From: Azolla caroliniana
Taxonomy: Eukaryota; Polypodiophyta
Length of the DNA stretch: 64,000 nt
Reading direction: 5' to 3'
Assembly: GCA_043228905.1 (NCBI GenBank)
Contig: JBHGNT010000005.1
Coordinates: 22,134,001 to 22,198,000 of the forward strand
A program made the position numbers and the translations under genes. Positions 21,642 through 31,923 of this stretch are shown here, one piece after another. Below the pieces are notes generated by a model that did no database searches, was not told the DNA's origin, and was given only the letters and a program-made list of their open reading frames with translations. How positions within the stretch are numbered: the stretch's first letter is position 1; each line of letters opens with the position of its first letter.

Positions 21642-24092
21642 CTAACACACGGCCGCGGTCGATTTGTTCTGAAGGGCTCGGCCTTCTACCTGGTTCGTCA
21701 GATCTTCACGAGCTAGGACCAGATACCACATCTGTCCTACTCCCATCGGCATCGTCACCAGATCTACCATCCATTTGAAGTGGATGGTCGGAGGGTACGT
21801 AGGGTGAAGCTCGTCCCGATGTCGGACTATGGAGTGCATCTGACAGCTCTTGCAAGTTGTCACGAACCGATGCACGTCCCGGTACAGTCCCGGCCACCAG
21901 TACTTCCCCTTTATCTTCTCGAACGTGGCCCACGTTCCACGGTGTCCAGCCCAAGGGCTGTCGTGGTAGGCCGTCAGCAGCTCCTCTTGTTCTTCCTTCA
22001 TCGCCACCACCCGGAGCGGGACGCCGTTCCTCTTCTTCGGGTGCTTCCATAAGTATCCGTCCCGGAGAAAGAATCGGTATGCTTTCTTCCGGATCCGGTT
22101 GGCCTCGTCCTTCGTCCATGACGCATCCGGCGTCATTGTCCTCAAAAATCCACCGATCTGGAGCCACTCGCCATCGTACTTGCTCTCGTCGAAGTCGTTA
22201 AGTGCCGGAGTGCTCGTCCCATTGGTCGTTAGGTATGCCGCCTCGAAGAAGTCCACGCCGACTTCTTCGTCCTCCGAAACCATGCCGCCCTCGTCATCAA
22301 ACCTCGCCCCCGAAAGCATGTCGGCCATGGCGTTGTCCTTTCCGGAAATGTGCCGTATTTCCGGGTCCAGGGACTTGATGTACGCTATCCACCTAAGCAT
22401 CGCCAGGTCCGGTGTCGCGCATCCGGAAACCATGGCGAGAATCGGCAGGCAATCCGTCTCGATAACCACTTCTGTCCCGATCAGGTAGTCTTTGTCGGCA
22501 TTTACTGCCGAAACGATACCCCAGAGTTCGCGTTTAACCTGGGCGTACCCTCGCTGTCGTTCACTGAGGACCTTCGCGCCGAATCGGATTGGGAACCGAA
22601 TGCCGTCCCCGTCTTCTTGGTTGACGACCCATCCGATCCCGGTCGGACTCGTATCCACCGTTATGTATACCGGGGTACCCTTCTCGTAGATAGCCTTCCG
22701 AAGCGCCGGTGCTGCCGCAAGAGCTTCCTTCAGCTTCCGGACCGACTCCATGTGCTCGTCTCGCCACTCGAATTTTCGCCCTTTCTTCAACAACCCGTAT
22801 AGCGGCTCCGCAATGTGGGCGTAATGCGGAATCCATATGTGGTAGAACGTGCATGCCCCCAGGAACCTCCGAACTTCCGTAACCGAGCTACAATCGGTCT
22901 TCATCGCGGAGATGGCTTCTACCTTTGCCGGAGACGGCTTCCGGCCATAAGGTCCACATAGGTGTCCGACCACCAGGATTTCCGATTGCCCGAAGGCCGA
23001 TTTCTCCCCGGAGAAGGTTAGCCTCGCATCCTCTAGCCTTTGTAGCACCTTCTCGCAGTCGTCGATGTGTGTTGCCACGAATCGCCGACATCCGTCCGGC
23101 CCGACTGTCTCGTCCTTCTCTTCCACCGGGCATCCCTTAATCGGGATGTCGTCCAGAAATGGCATGGTGATGTCCGGGATGCAATCCCTCAGTACCTTGT
23201 TCATTGCATTCACCATGTGGGCCACCAAGTTAGTCCCTCCTTGTGGCAGGGTACACATTCGCACTAGGCCGAAGGGAGTTCGCATCGTCGTAATGTCTCT
23301 GCTCTCCACGGCTAGCTGGAACTGGTCGTACCCTGAGTACAGATCACCGACCGAGTAAATCGACCTTCCGGTGAAGGCCTCCGCGAACTCGTCTATGGTC
23401 GGTCCGATTCCTGCGTTCCGAATGGTCACTCTGTTGACCGGCTGCAGGTCTTGAATGAAGCGCAATGTTCCGTTTTTCTTCGGTACGGTAAACCATCGGT
23501 TCGAGTATGGGGCACTCGACGGTTCAAGAATGCCCATATCTACTTTCTGCTTCAATAGCTCCATCAACTTCGGGATGTGAGCTCTCGGTACCGGAGTCGG
23601 CTTGAGATTCCACGGCACATGAGGTACCGTCAATATCACCATCTGCTCCACGATCGTCGGGTCTACGCACCCGATCTCTTCCGGTGAGAATGCGAAGGCT
23701 TTCTCGTGCCTTCCGAGCATCCTCCGAAACCGGTCTTCCTCCGCCGGCAGTAGGAACCCGCCCCCACCGATTTTGAGCTCCCGGAGCGTCCCATCGGTGA
23801 AGGTGTGTCCTATGCAGGCAGGATCTCGTAAACTGGGGTCCGACGCAACCCCTCTGATCCGGGACTCGCTGCCCTCCGGTAAGGGTGCCGCGACTGGCCT
23901 TACCTTCCGGTCCACAGCCTTGTACTTTGTGCTAACTCGGGGCGTTCGATCCGACCCGAGCCCCCGACTGAAGTTCGCGACGACTTCGTACATCTCTTCG
24001 GAACATACCAGTATCGTCCGGTCTTCGTTAAGGTCTTCTCCGGCTACCTTCCTCAGCATCCGCAAGGTGTCGTCGAAGGAGACCGCCTCCAC
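21642..24092 (-). CDS. J pol: RT, RNase H and integrase N-terminus
   Basis: 816 open codons on the minus strand. Residues ~1-130 are the pre-RT linker (EAVSFDDTLRMLRKVAGED). RT follows at ~130-420 with KKNGTLRFIQDLQPVNRVT, GYDQFQLAVESRDITT and MPFLDDIPIKG (FLDD). RNase H is at ~460-600 (VYITVDTSPTGIGWV, VIETDCLPILAMV, HISGKDNAMADMLSGA). The integrase zinc domain is at ~690-750 (HDSPWAGHRG, CKSCQMHS), then the first core Asp in WMVDLVTMPMG. A single TAG separates it from the rest of integrase. The real N-terminus lies upstream in the -1 frame; the listed first Met is internal. Confidence 0.88.
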   Translation of the reverse strand: MEAVSFDDTLRMLRKVAGEDLNEDRTILVCSEEMYEVVANFSRGLGSDRTPRVSTKYKAVDRKVRPVAAPLPEGSESRIRGVASDPSLRDPACIGHTFTDGTLRELKIGGGGFLLPAEEDRFRRMLGRHEKAFAFSPEEIGCVDPTIVEQMVILTVPHVPWNLKPTPVPRAHIPKLMELLKQKVDMGILEPSSAPYSNRWFTVPKKNGTLRFIQDLQPVNRVTIRNAGIGPTIDEFAEAFTGRSIYSVGDLYSGYDQFQLAVESRDITTMRTPFGLVRMCTLPQGGTNLVAHMVNAMNKVLRDCIPDITMPFLDDIPIKGCPVEEKDETVGPDGCRRFVATHIDDCEKVLQRLEDARLTFSGEKSAFGQSEILVVGHLCGPYGRKPSPAKVEAISAMKTDCSSVTEVRRFLGACTFYHIWIPHYAHIAEPLYGLLKKGRKFEWRDEHMESVRKLKEALAAAPALRKAIYEKGTPVYITVDTSPTGIGWVVNQEDGDGIRFPIRFGAKVLSERQRGYAQVKRELWGIVSAVNADKDYLIGTEVVIETDCLPILAMVSGCATPDLAMLRWIAYIKSLDPEIRHISGKDNAMADMLSGARFDDEGGMVSEDEEVGVDFFEAAYLTTNGTSTPALNDFDESKYDGEWLQIGGFLRTMTPDASWTKDEANRIRKKAYRFFLRDGYLWKHPKKRNGVPLRVVAMKEEQEELLTAYHDSPWAGHRGTWATFEKIKGKYWWPGLYRDVHRFVTTCKSCQMHSIVRHRDELHPTYPPTIHFKWMVDLVTMPMGVGQMWYLVLAREDLTNQVEGRALQNKSTAAVC

Positions 24093-24389
24093 GGCTCCGC
24101 TGATTTCCTCGTCCAGGCCGAGAACTCCGCACGCTCAAAGTCGCTCTTCCGCCCTTGTCTTTTCTCGGCCAACGATGCTGACTATCATACACCCTCCGTT
24201 GTCGGAGAAGCAAAATCTCCTACCTATCGTTCAATCGTGGGGTCTTTCCCGAGTGTCCGGACTGTCTCGGCCCCACGCCTTGGCAGCCCTCTCTAAAAAT
24301 CCTCCCGGTTCTCGCCACCGAGGGATTCGCGGTTTCTCTCGTGGTTCGGCCGCACCGTCAGAAATTGGACCGAATGGCGCCCGTCCTGG
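24093..24389 (-). pseudogene. J protease C-terminus and pol start
   Basis: Minus strand: the protease end after the K insertion (QFLTVRPNHE region), then TTTTTAG (24293-24299) closing the protease frame, then the -1 frame FLERAAKAWGRDS. A frame break near 24235 and a double stop near 24188 separate this from the 816-codon pol. The codons around the K insertion rejoin as VKSQDG. Confidence 0.75.
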
Positions 24390-24394
24390 CTTTT

Positions 24395-24977
24395 TGTTAG
24401 AAATTGACGCTCTCAAAACCTTCGTCTCTCGGCCACAACCGAGGAAACACGAATCAATGCAGCAGTAAATCGAAAACACAGAGAGAGAGACTCGAATGCA
24501 CAGGGTTTAACGTGGAAAACCCTAGACGGGAAAAAACCACGGGAGTGCAAGACTCCAACTATCACTATACGCAGGGAATGTACAATGGCGAGCTGCAAGG
24601 CGACGACCTTGAGCTCGCTGTCCTCGCCACAGGCGGCGGTATTACACAGAGGCGTCGACCTCTTCCTTTCTCTCTCTCTCTCACTCTCTCTAAGTGGAAA
24701 ACAAAAAAGAGCATCAACCACAAAACTGTTTGCCCTAAGTCATATTTATACACATATGACTTTCGGGCTATTTACAAATATAGCCTCAAGGGCCCTTGGC
24801 AAACATATTCACAAACATGTCCCCGCATCCGGATCTCTCTCCGGGTACATTCGTCGTCCGGCTCTGTAGCCGGGGTCTTCATCATCCGGCTCCGATACCG
24901 GGTACTCCTCATTCGGGTCTTCATTCCCGATTCCCGGACATCCGACCATCCCATCCGGAGGGACCGTAATCCCAACA
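24395..24977 (-). mobile_element. K 3' LTR
   Basis: 583 bp; on the minus strand TGTTGGGATTACGG to TTTCTAACA. It includes the ACTCCCGTGGTTTTTTCCC and GGGTTTTCCACGTTAAA blocks shared with 1-354. Confidence 0.93.
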
Positions 24978-24987
24978 AACTCCCACT

Positions 24988-27279
24988 TCACTTCGGCATG
25001 GGATGTCTTTCCAGTCCGACCCTCTTCCGGCACGCTTCCAGCTTGTCGGGTGTGAGCACTTTGGTCAGCATATCTGACCCGTTCTCGTCCGTGTGGATCT
25101 TCGTCAGCACGAACACCTGGTCTTCTATCCTTTCCCAGATCCAGTGATATCTTCGCTGGATGTGCTTCGTCCGGGAGTGGTAGGCCGCGTTCTTCGCAAG
25201 GTGGATGGCATTCTGACTGTCGCAGTAGAGTCGGTACTCCTCCTGCCGGATACCGAGCTCTCTAATGAAGTCCTTCATCCATATCATTTCCTTGCCGGCT
25301 TCAACAGCCGCCATGTACTCCGCCTCCGTGGTTGATAGCGCAACCGTCTTCTGCAGCCTCGACTGCCACGAAACAGCTCCCCCTGCATACGTCATCACAT
25401 ACCCTGATGTGGACCGGCTGGTATCTGCATCAGCCGACATATCCGAATCGGCAAAGCCGTCGAGTTCGGGCTTACCGGAGCCGAATCGGAGGCACACGTT
25501 TGCCGTGCCCTTCAGGTATCGGAGTATCCACTTGGCCGCGTTCCAGTGCTCTTTGCCGGGATTGCTCATGTACCGGCTCACCACTCCGACTGCATATCCT
25601 ATGTCCGGTCTTGTACACACCATTGCGTACATCAAGCTTCCGACGGCAGAGGCATATGGTACTTTCATCATGTCCTCCTTCTCAGCCTTTGTCTTGGGGC
25701 TTTGTTTGCTGGACAACTTGCAGTTTGCCGGGAGGGTTGACCCGACCGGTCTTGCTTCCGACATGTTGAACCGATGAAGCACCTTTGTCACGTACTTCTC
25801 CTGTGACAGCCACAACTGCTTCTTCTTCCGGTCCCGGATGATGTGCATCCCTAGTATTTGCCTCGCCGGACCCATGTCCTTCATTGAGAAGGTTCGGTGA
25901 AGCGCTTTCTTCAGCATCCGTATCTTGACCTGGTCCCGTCCGACGATCAACATGTCGTCCACGTACAGGAGGAGTATTAGAAAGTCTCCTCCTTCGAACT
26001 TCTTCACAAACACGCAATGATCGGACTGCGTTTTGTGGTACCCTTCGTCGGTCATGAAAGAGTCGAACTTCCGGTACCATTGCCGGGGAGCCTGCTTCAG
26101 TCCGTAAAGGCTCTTCTTCAACCGGCATACCAAGTGCTCCTTCCCTTTCTTCTCGAATCCTTCCGGTTGCTGCATGTAGATCTCTTCTTCGAGTTCACCG
26201 TGAAGGAATGCCGTCTTCACGTCCATCTGTTCTACCTCGAGGTCCATGCTTGCCGCTATGCTCAGCACCGTCCGGATGGAGGTCATCTTCACTACCGGGG
26301 CAAATATCTCGTCGAAGTCGACGCCCTTCTTCTGCTGGAACCCCTTCACCACGATCCTGGCTTTGTATCTCGGGGGGTTTCCGGCATCTCCCGGTTTCAG
26401 CTTGAACACCCACTTGTTTCGAAGTGCCCGCTTTCCTTTCGGCAACTCCACAAGTTCATATGTGTGGTTCTCATGCAGGGAATCCATCTCCTCCTGCATG
26501 GCACTTAACCACCTGCGGCTATGGCTGTCAAGCTTTGCTTCTTCAAAACTCTCCGGCTCCCCTTCCTCGGTTAGCAGCACGTGCTCTGGTTCCGGAAATC
26601 TCCGGGGGGCCCTTCTCTCTCTTAGAGGATATCTCCGTTCCGGAGCTTCGGTAACCGGCTCCTCCGTTTCCTCTTCATCCGAATCCATTTCGGGATCGGG
26701 GCCGGTTCCGGTATCAGTTTCATCTTCCTCGGCCGGTTCTGTTTCTTCACCGTCTTCGGCCGGATCCTCGAGTGCTAACCGGTCCCTTTCCGGTCGGGAC
26801 TGCTCCTCGTAGAGTTGATCCTCACTGGTCGACTTGGAGCTCTTCATCTTCTTCTCCGACTCCCAGTCGGCGAGTGTCTTGTCCTCCATGAAGATGATAT
26901 CACGACTCCGGAATATCCTTTTGTCGACCGGGTCCCATACACGGTAGCTGAACTCGTCATCGCCGTAACCGAGGAATATGCATGGCCGGGTCTTTGGATC
27001 TAGCTTTCCTCTCCGGTCCTTTGCCACATGCACATATGCGAGACACCCGAACACCTTCAGATGCCGGTAGGATACTTCCCTACCGGTCCACACTCTCTGC
27101 GGCGTGTCTCCGTCCAAAGGTATTGAGGGTGATCTGTTTATCACGTATATCGCCGTCGACATTGCCTCAGCCCAAAACCCCTTGGGTAATTTCGCATGCG
27201 CCAGCATACTCCGGACCCTCTCCATTATGGTCCGGTTCATCCTCTCGGCCAGCCCGTTCAGATTCGGCGTCTTCGGCAC
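24988..27279 (-). CDS. K pol: integrase C-terminal part, RT and RNase H
   Basis: 763 open codons on the minus strand. Residues ~1-130 are the integrase end (LNGLAERMNRTIMERVRSML, FLGYGDDEFSYRVWDP, SRDIIFMED). A charged hinge follows. RT is at ~265-510 with NKWVFKLKPGD, FAPVVKMTSIRTVLS, VKTAFLHGELEEEIYM and LLLYVDDMLIVG (YVDD intact). RNase H is at ~600-740 with GFADSDMSADADTSRSTSGY, ALSTTEAEYMAA, YCDSQNAIHLAKN and SRTKHIQRRYHWI. These belong to plant-type Copia elements. The first residues lie within the upstream copy of the 141-bp duplication, so the ORF joins only after the repeat. Confidence 0.9.
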   Translation of the reverse strand: MPKTPNLNGLAERMNRTIMERVRSMLAHAKLPKGFWAEAMSTAIYVINRSPSIPLDGDTPQRVWTGREVSYRHLKVFGCLAYVHVAKDRRGKLDPKTRPCIFLGYGDDEFSYRVWDPVDKRIFRSRDIIFMEDKTLADWESEKKMKSSKSTSEDQLYEEQSRPERDRLALEDPAEDGEETEPAEEDETDTGTGPDPEMDSDEEETEEPVTEAPERRYPLRERRAPRRFPEPEHVLLTEEGEPESFEEAKLDSHSRRWLSAMQEEMDSLHENHTYELVELPKGKRALRNKWVFKLKPGDAGNPPRYKARIVVKGFQQKKGVDFDEIFAPVVKMTSIRTVLSIAASMDLEVEQMDVKTAFLHGELEEEIYMQQPEGFEKKGKEHLVCRLKKSLYGLKQAPRQWYRKFDSFMTDEGYHKTQSDHCVFVKKFEGGDFLILLLYVDDMLIVGRDQVKIRMLKKALHRTFSMKDMGPARQILGMHIIRDRKKKQLWLSQEKYVTKVLHRFNMSEARPVGSTLPANCKLSSKQSPKTKAEKEDMMKVPYASAVGSLMYAMVCTRPDIGYAVGVVSRYMSNPGKEHWNAAKWILRYLKGTANVCLRFGSGKPELDGFADSDMSADADTSRSTSGYVMTYAGGAVSWQSRLQKTVALSTTEAEYMAAVEAGKEMIWMKDFIRELGIRQEEYRLYCDSQNAIHLAKNAAYHSRTKHIQRRYHWIWERIEDQVFVLTKIHTDENGSDMLTKVLTPDKLEACRKRVGLERHPMPK

Positions 27280-27475
27280 AGTAAACTCGAGCCGGATTCC
27301 CTTCGAGCGACAATACTCCTCGAACTACCCTCGGGCATGCGCCAGCATACTCCGGACCCTCTCCATTATGGTCCGGTTCATCCTCTCGGCCAGCCCGTTC
27401 AGATTCGGCGTCTTCGACACAGTAAACTCGAGCCGGATTCCCTTCGATCGACAATACTCCTCGAACTGCCCTTGG
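27194..27475 (-). repeat. 141-bp tandem duplication in K integrase
   Basis: The segment beginning GCATGCGCCAGCATACTCC at 27194 recurs at 27335, 141 bp (47 codons) away, covering the integrase stretch before LNGLAERMNR. The length preserves frame, but a TAG at the join (plus strand CGAACTACCC versus CGAACTGCCC) separates the two ORFs. Confidence 0.85.
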
Positions 27476-28815
27476 TATTCCCCTCCGTTATCCGCTCGTA
27501 TCGCTTTCAGCTTCTTGCCGGATTCCCTTTCCACTCTTGCGTGGAGTTCTTTGAAGACGCACAACACTTGGTCCTTTGTCTTCAACAGTGCCGTCCACAG
27601 CTTCCGGCTGTGGTCATCAATGAATGTCACGAAGTACTGGGCTCCGCCATGTGACTTTGTTTCTACTTGACACACGTCAGTGTGCACCAACTCCAATGGT
27701 GCGCTACGTCTCGTCGGTGGCCTTGAGTGGAAGGAGGTTCGGTTTTGCTTACCGGCCAGGCAATCGGTGCACTTCTCCAGGTGCACATGCTTCACTGGAA
27801 TAAGGTTGTCTTCTGCAAGCCTCTTCATCCCCTTCTCACTCATGTGGCACAGTCTCTTGTGCCACAGCTCACCGGCAGTGTCGGCTGCCACGTTCAACTC
27901 CTCCGGACACAACCAGGCATTCATAAGGTACAGTGTGTTGACTTTCCGGGCCCGAGCCACTATCAGGCTCCCCTTGCTGAACTTCATTACGCCGTTCCGG
28001 ATGCTACCTGTGTAGCCTTCATCGTCTAGCCTCCCGGCCGAAATCAGGTTCAATCGAACCTCCGGAACGTGTCGGACATCCTTCAGCAACATTTTGCATC
28101 CAGTCGAGGTTGTCAACCACACGTCTCCTATGCCGGCAATCCGGCACGTACCTTCATTTCCCATCCGAACACAGCCATGATCACCGACTGTGTAGGATGA
28201 GAAGTATCTTCTTTTCGGGGTCAGGTGGAACGACGCTCCGGAATTGACCACCCAGGTAGTCTCATCGCCGGCAATGTTTAGTTCACCTTCTTCGGTGATG
28301 AGCATGATCTCCTCTTCACTTGCCGCGAGTGCCGTCGTTCCTTTCCGGTCCTGCTCTCGCCGATCCGAACCATTCCGGTCCGTGGCTCCCCGGTAAGCAC
28401 CGTTCCGTTCCGAAGACTTCTTCGAATCGGTGTCGTCGGCTCCGTTGTCTTTTCGGTAATGCCGACAATTCTTTCGGAAGTGCCCCGGCTTCCCACAGTG
28501 GAAGCATGTGGGCCTTCCTCTTGACTGCGACCGGGTCCCCGACTTCTCCCGTCTTTGCGGACTCCGGTTCCGTTGTCTTCCCCGATCCGATTCAGTAAGC
28601 AGCATCTTCGGATCGGAGGCCGGTTCTTTATCTCTCCGACGCGCTTCTTCGTTCAAAATGCTTGTCTTTACCGTTTGTAGAGACAAGTTATCTTCGGTGC
28701 TGAGAGTCACCACCAAGTTCTCCCAGCTTGCCGGCAATGTACACATCAGGATGATGGCTTGCATTGCATCCTCCAACGGGAACTTGATCGCCGCAAGCTG
28801 GTTCACGAATCCCAT
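27325..28815 (-). pseudogene. K gag C-terminus, protease and integrase core
   Basis: 496 codons on the minus strand. It shows a UBN2-like gag end (FVNQLAAIKFPLEDAM, SWENLVVTLSTEDN), a CCHC knuckle CFHCGKPGHFRKNC at ~101-114, protease WVVNSGASFHLTPKR with Asn for the catalytic Asp, and the GAG-pre-integrase LWHKRLCHMSEKGMKRL. The zinc-binding HLEKCTDCLAGKQNR and the integrase core with TFIDDHSRKLW and IRADNGGEY follow. The active-site change predicts a dead protease. Confidence 0.88.
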
Positions 28816-29279
28816 GAACGTGTTCCACCATACTCTCGCCGTCCCGGTACTTGAGGTTCACTATCTTCCTCATCAGGGAGGTCCGGTTCAACGCATTCTT
28901 CCTCTCGTAGTTCTCCCGACGCGCTTCTTCGTTCAAAATGCTTGTCTTTACCGTTTGTAGAGACAAGTTATCTTCGGTGCTGAGAGTCACCACCAAGTTC
29001 TCCCAGCTTCTACCACATCTCATATGCGTTGGTGTCGTTCGCCACATGTTGTAGAACGCTCACGTCGACGTATTGCCGAATGGTTGCAACGGCTTTCCGG
29101 TTCAGAAGCCTCCATTCCGTCTCAAGTACCCCCTTGGGTATTTCCGACCTGTCGATCGGTTCATACAGGTCCCGAACAATGAGCAGATCCTCCATCTTTA
29201 TCTTCCAGTCGGCGTAGTTCTGCGCATTCAGCACTATCATCCCCGGCTGCCCGCTGCTGCCGCCTTCCATTTTCTGCAC
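28816..29279 (-). pseudogene. K gag N-terminus with templated insertion
   Basis: Minus strand: starts MQKMEGGSSGQPGM, then LNAQNYADWKIKMEDLLIVRD and VSVLQHVANDTNAYEMW. At about 29010 the frame is broken by ~93 bp (28917-29009) copied from 28640-28732. Normal gag resumes at YERKNALNRTSLM. Such displaced short duplications are typical of template switching. Confidence 0.8.
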
Positions 29280-29286
29280 TGCAGTC

Positions 29287-29298
29287 GCTCTGATACCA
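29287..29298 (-). other. K primer-binding site (initiator tRNA-Met)
   Basis: The plus strand GCTCTGATACCA is the complement of TGGTATCAGAGC, 3 nt from the LTR boundary at 29302. Confidence 0.93.
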
Positions 29299-29301
29299 GA
29301 T

Positions 29302-29884
29302 TGTTAGAAATTGACGCTCTCAAAACCTTCTTCTCTCGGCCACAACCGAGGAAACACGAATTAATGCAGCAGTAAATCGAAAACACAGAGAGAGAGACTC
29401 GAATGCACAGGGTTTAACGTGGAAAACCCTAGACGGGAAAAAACCACGGGAGTGCAAGACTCCAACTATCACTATACGCAGGGAATGTACAATGGCGAGC
29501 TGCAAGGCGACGACCTTGAGCTCGCTGTCCTCGCCAAAGGCGGCGGTATTACACAGAGGCATCGACCTCTTCCTTTCTCTCTCTCTCTCACTCTCTCTAA
29601 GTGGAAAACAAAAAAGAGCATCAACCACAAAACTGTTTGCCCTAAGTCATATTTATACACATATGACTTTCGGGCTATTTACAAATATAGCCTCAAGGGC
29701 CCTTGGCAAACATATTCACAAACATGTCCCTGCATCCGGATCTCTCTCCGGGTACATTCGTCGTCCGGCTCCGTAGCCGGGGTCTTCATCATCCGGCTCC
29801 GATACCGGGTACTCCTCATTCGGGTCTTCATTCCCAATTCCCGGACATCCGACCATCCCATCCGGAGGGACCGTAATCCCAACA
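29302..29884 (-). mobile_element. K 5' LTR
   Basis: 583 bp, the same length as the 3' copy. Ends at 29884, followed by the duplicated CTTTT and J protease sequence. Confidence 0.93.
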
Positions 29885-29889
29885 CTTTT

Positions 29890-30160
29890 GACCCTCGCGT
29901 AGGCCGACCCGTTGTCTAGCACTTTGGTCTCCATCCGCGCCGCCGTGATGTATGGTTCACCTAATATGACCGGGTGCGAGGACGTCGCCGATCTTGACTC
30001 GCACGTTCGGGCAGGCCCCATGCAGTTCCTCGGTGGCGCGCGTCGACGCCCGTATCTTCCACCCGTGCTTGGTGTTGATCGGCCACTTCCCCTTCTTATA
30101 GAAGTCCATGGACATCAGGTTTATTTCCGAACCGTGGTCCACCAACGCCACCACCGGTTC
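29890..30160 (-). pseudogene. J protease, N-terminal part
   Basis: Minus strand: EPVVALVDHGSEINLMSMDFYKK directly after the gag TAG, then GKWPINTKHGWKIR. A ~55-bp deletion removes the segment between the two GDV...SSHPVILGEPY anchors (near 29985). It ends RVK at the K insertion. Confidence 0.8.
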
Positions 30161-31905
30161 CTAAACATCTCCGATCTTTACCGGGGTCTCCGTGGTCGCT
30201 CGGGCCCAGTGTGGCCTCAAATAGTGGCTCTCCGCCCACTCATCTGCCAGCGCCGAGTCGTCGATGTGCGTCGTCCGCACCTCTACCGGTCTTTCCGGAT
30301 CCGTCTCCGTCGACAGCCTCTTCCGTTTCACCAAGTCTACAATGGAGTCATGGAACTCCTTCTTGGCGATCCCTAACACCTCTCGCAATGACAGCTCCAC
30401 TTTGCTGTCGAGGATCCGTTCTTCTAGGACCTTTCGTAGGTCCGTAGTCCTTTCTATCTCCGTCCCCAGTCGGTATCCGCCCTTCCTGGGGTTGTCTTGC
30501 GAGCTCGACCCACCGGCATCGTTCCGTCGTTGCCCGAATCGGGTCTCGTACCGTTGTGAGGGCCCGGCCGCTCCGGCTTTCCCCACTCGCTTGTCTTCTA
30601 CCAGAGCCTCGTAGTTCCGGCAGGCGGCTTCTACGAAGCCCGTCTTTTCCTCGACCAGATCGCTCCACCCGGTTATTTCCCGGACCCGTCTCTCAGCACG
30701 GTCCGTTTCGTCTTTCCTTGGCCGTGCACCGGCAAGACCTTCCAGCATTGCCGACCAGAATCCGTCTTTGCCCTCCTTTCGGGCCTCGCTGCCCCCGACC
30801 CGAATGCCGGCCGACGCCGAGTAGTGGATGGCCTCCACGTGTCGGGCCGTTGCCTCTTCCATCAGTCTCTTCATACCTCCTCGTCCGTCGTTTCGGTTTA
30901 GGGCCCTTCTGGTGTCGCTGGCGTGCACCCGGCCTTCCCACAGGTACACCACCCGGCTCCTCAACGCTTCTGCGAAATCGTCGCAGTCCTTCCGGATGTG
31001 GTCGACCTCGTCGCACCACATGCACCTGTTCCCTACTGTCGGCCGTCGGTCACGAGCCGGTTCTCCGCCTTCCCTTCGAGTCTGGGTGATCTGGAGATCC
31101 TTTATCGCCCGCGTCAACTCCTCCAGCGCTGCTCCTCCAGACGAGCTATTGACCATGCCGGTCGAAGCTGAACCGATTTCGAGCCATTCCCGGGTTTCTT
31201 CCCTTCGTACTTGCGGCGCCGGTTCAAGCCTCCTTGTCGTAACAGAGCCCGCACCGGCCGCCCCGTTGTCAGCCCATTCTCGCCGTTTGTCGAAACGGCC
31301 ACAAACTCTCTTAACCGCAGCCCAGTCGGTTGTCAACCCGTCTTCGGTTTCCAGCAAGGAGCCGACTTGATCCCGGTCCCGCTCGTCCACCGACTTGACG
31401 AACAGCAGGACCCGGCTCGTATCCAGGATAGTTCGGTCAAGCGCCGAAAGGCGCGCAAAGCGTTCTTCGAACTCCCGGAGGAGTGCAGACGCGTTTCTTC
31501 CTTTGCCGGAGGACTCCACCCATTCCATGAAGTCCCATTTCGAAAGCCGGAGCGCATCGTCTAGCCCATATTTCTCTAGGAGTCGGCCTTCGAACTCCTC
31601 CCAGGTACGGCTCTCCGCCCGTACCTCGAGCACCTCCGCATGGATGCTCGGCATCGCCACTCGAGGGAACCCGGCAAGACGCCTCTCTTCCGGAATGTCC
31701 CGCATCAGCATTTCCGCCCCGTAGGACGCCAAATACTTCGTAGCATCCTTTCCGCTGAAACGGCCGATCGTACCAACAACCGCCTCAATGGCTCTGTCGA
31801 GGGCGCCGGTGCCCTCGCGTGTGCTCAATATCCGATCCACGGCCGAGGCCATGGCCTCCACAAGATCCGACCCCCTCATCTTCTGCTCTTCTGCCGCCTC
31901 TTTCA
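30161..31905 (-). CDS. J gag polyprotein
   Basis: Open minus-strand frame of about 580 codons from the leader to TAG at 30163-30161. The real start is probably the Met of MRGSDLVEAMASAVDRIL or one shortly upstream; the frame continues open through the primer site into the LTR, so the 726-codon maximum is not the protein. Capsid-like helices (GRFSGKDATKYLASYGAEML, EEFEGRLLEKYGLDDALRL, TSRVLLFVKSVDERDRD), the CCHC knuckle CMWCDEVDHIRKDC near 31024-30983, then a long C-terminal domain (GGMKRLMEEA, RYETRFGQ, LSLREVLGIAKKEFHDSIVDLVKRKR). TAG-GAA precedes protease in the same frame. Confidence 0.88.
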
Positions 31906-31919
31906 CGTCGGGTTCACCA
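31902..31919 (-). other. J primer-binding site (tRNA-Trp)
   Basis: The plus strand reads TTCACGTCGGGTTCACCA, 4 nt from the LTR boundary at 31924; identical to the G1 and F sites. Confidence 0.9.
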
Positions 31920-31923
31920 AAGA

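Larger units (their letters stand above)
24395..29884 (-). mobile_element. Copia element K (level 6)
   Basis: Minus-strand Ty1/Copia element of 5490 bp. Two 583-bp LTRs (24395-24977, 29302-29884) differ at about seven positions by eye. CTTTT is duplicated (24390-24394, 29885-29889). Initiator tRNA-Met primer site at 29287-29298, and the polypurine tract is the complement of the bases just right of 24977. Gag, protease, integrase, RT and RNase H are all present. The coding part is damaged by a 141-bp tandem duplication, a ~93-bp templated duplication in gag, one premature stop and an Asp-to-Asn change in protease. Confidence 0.93.
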
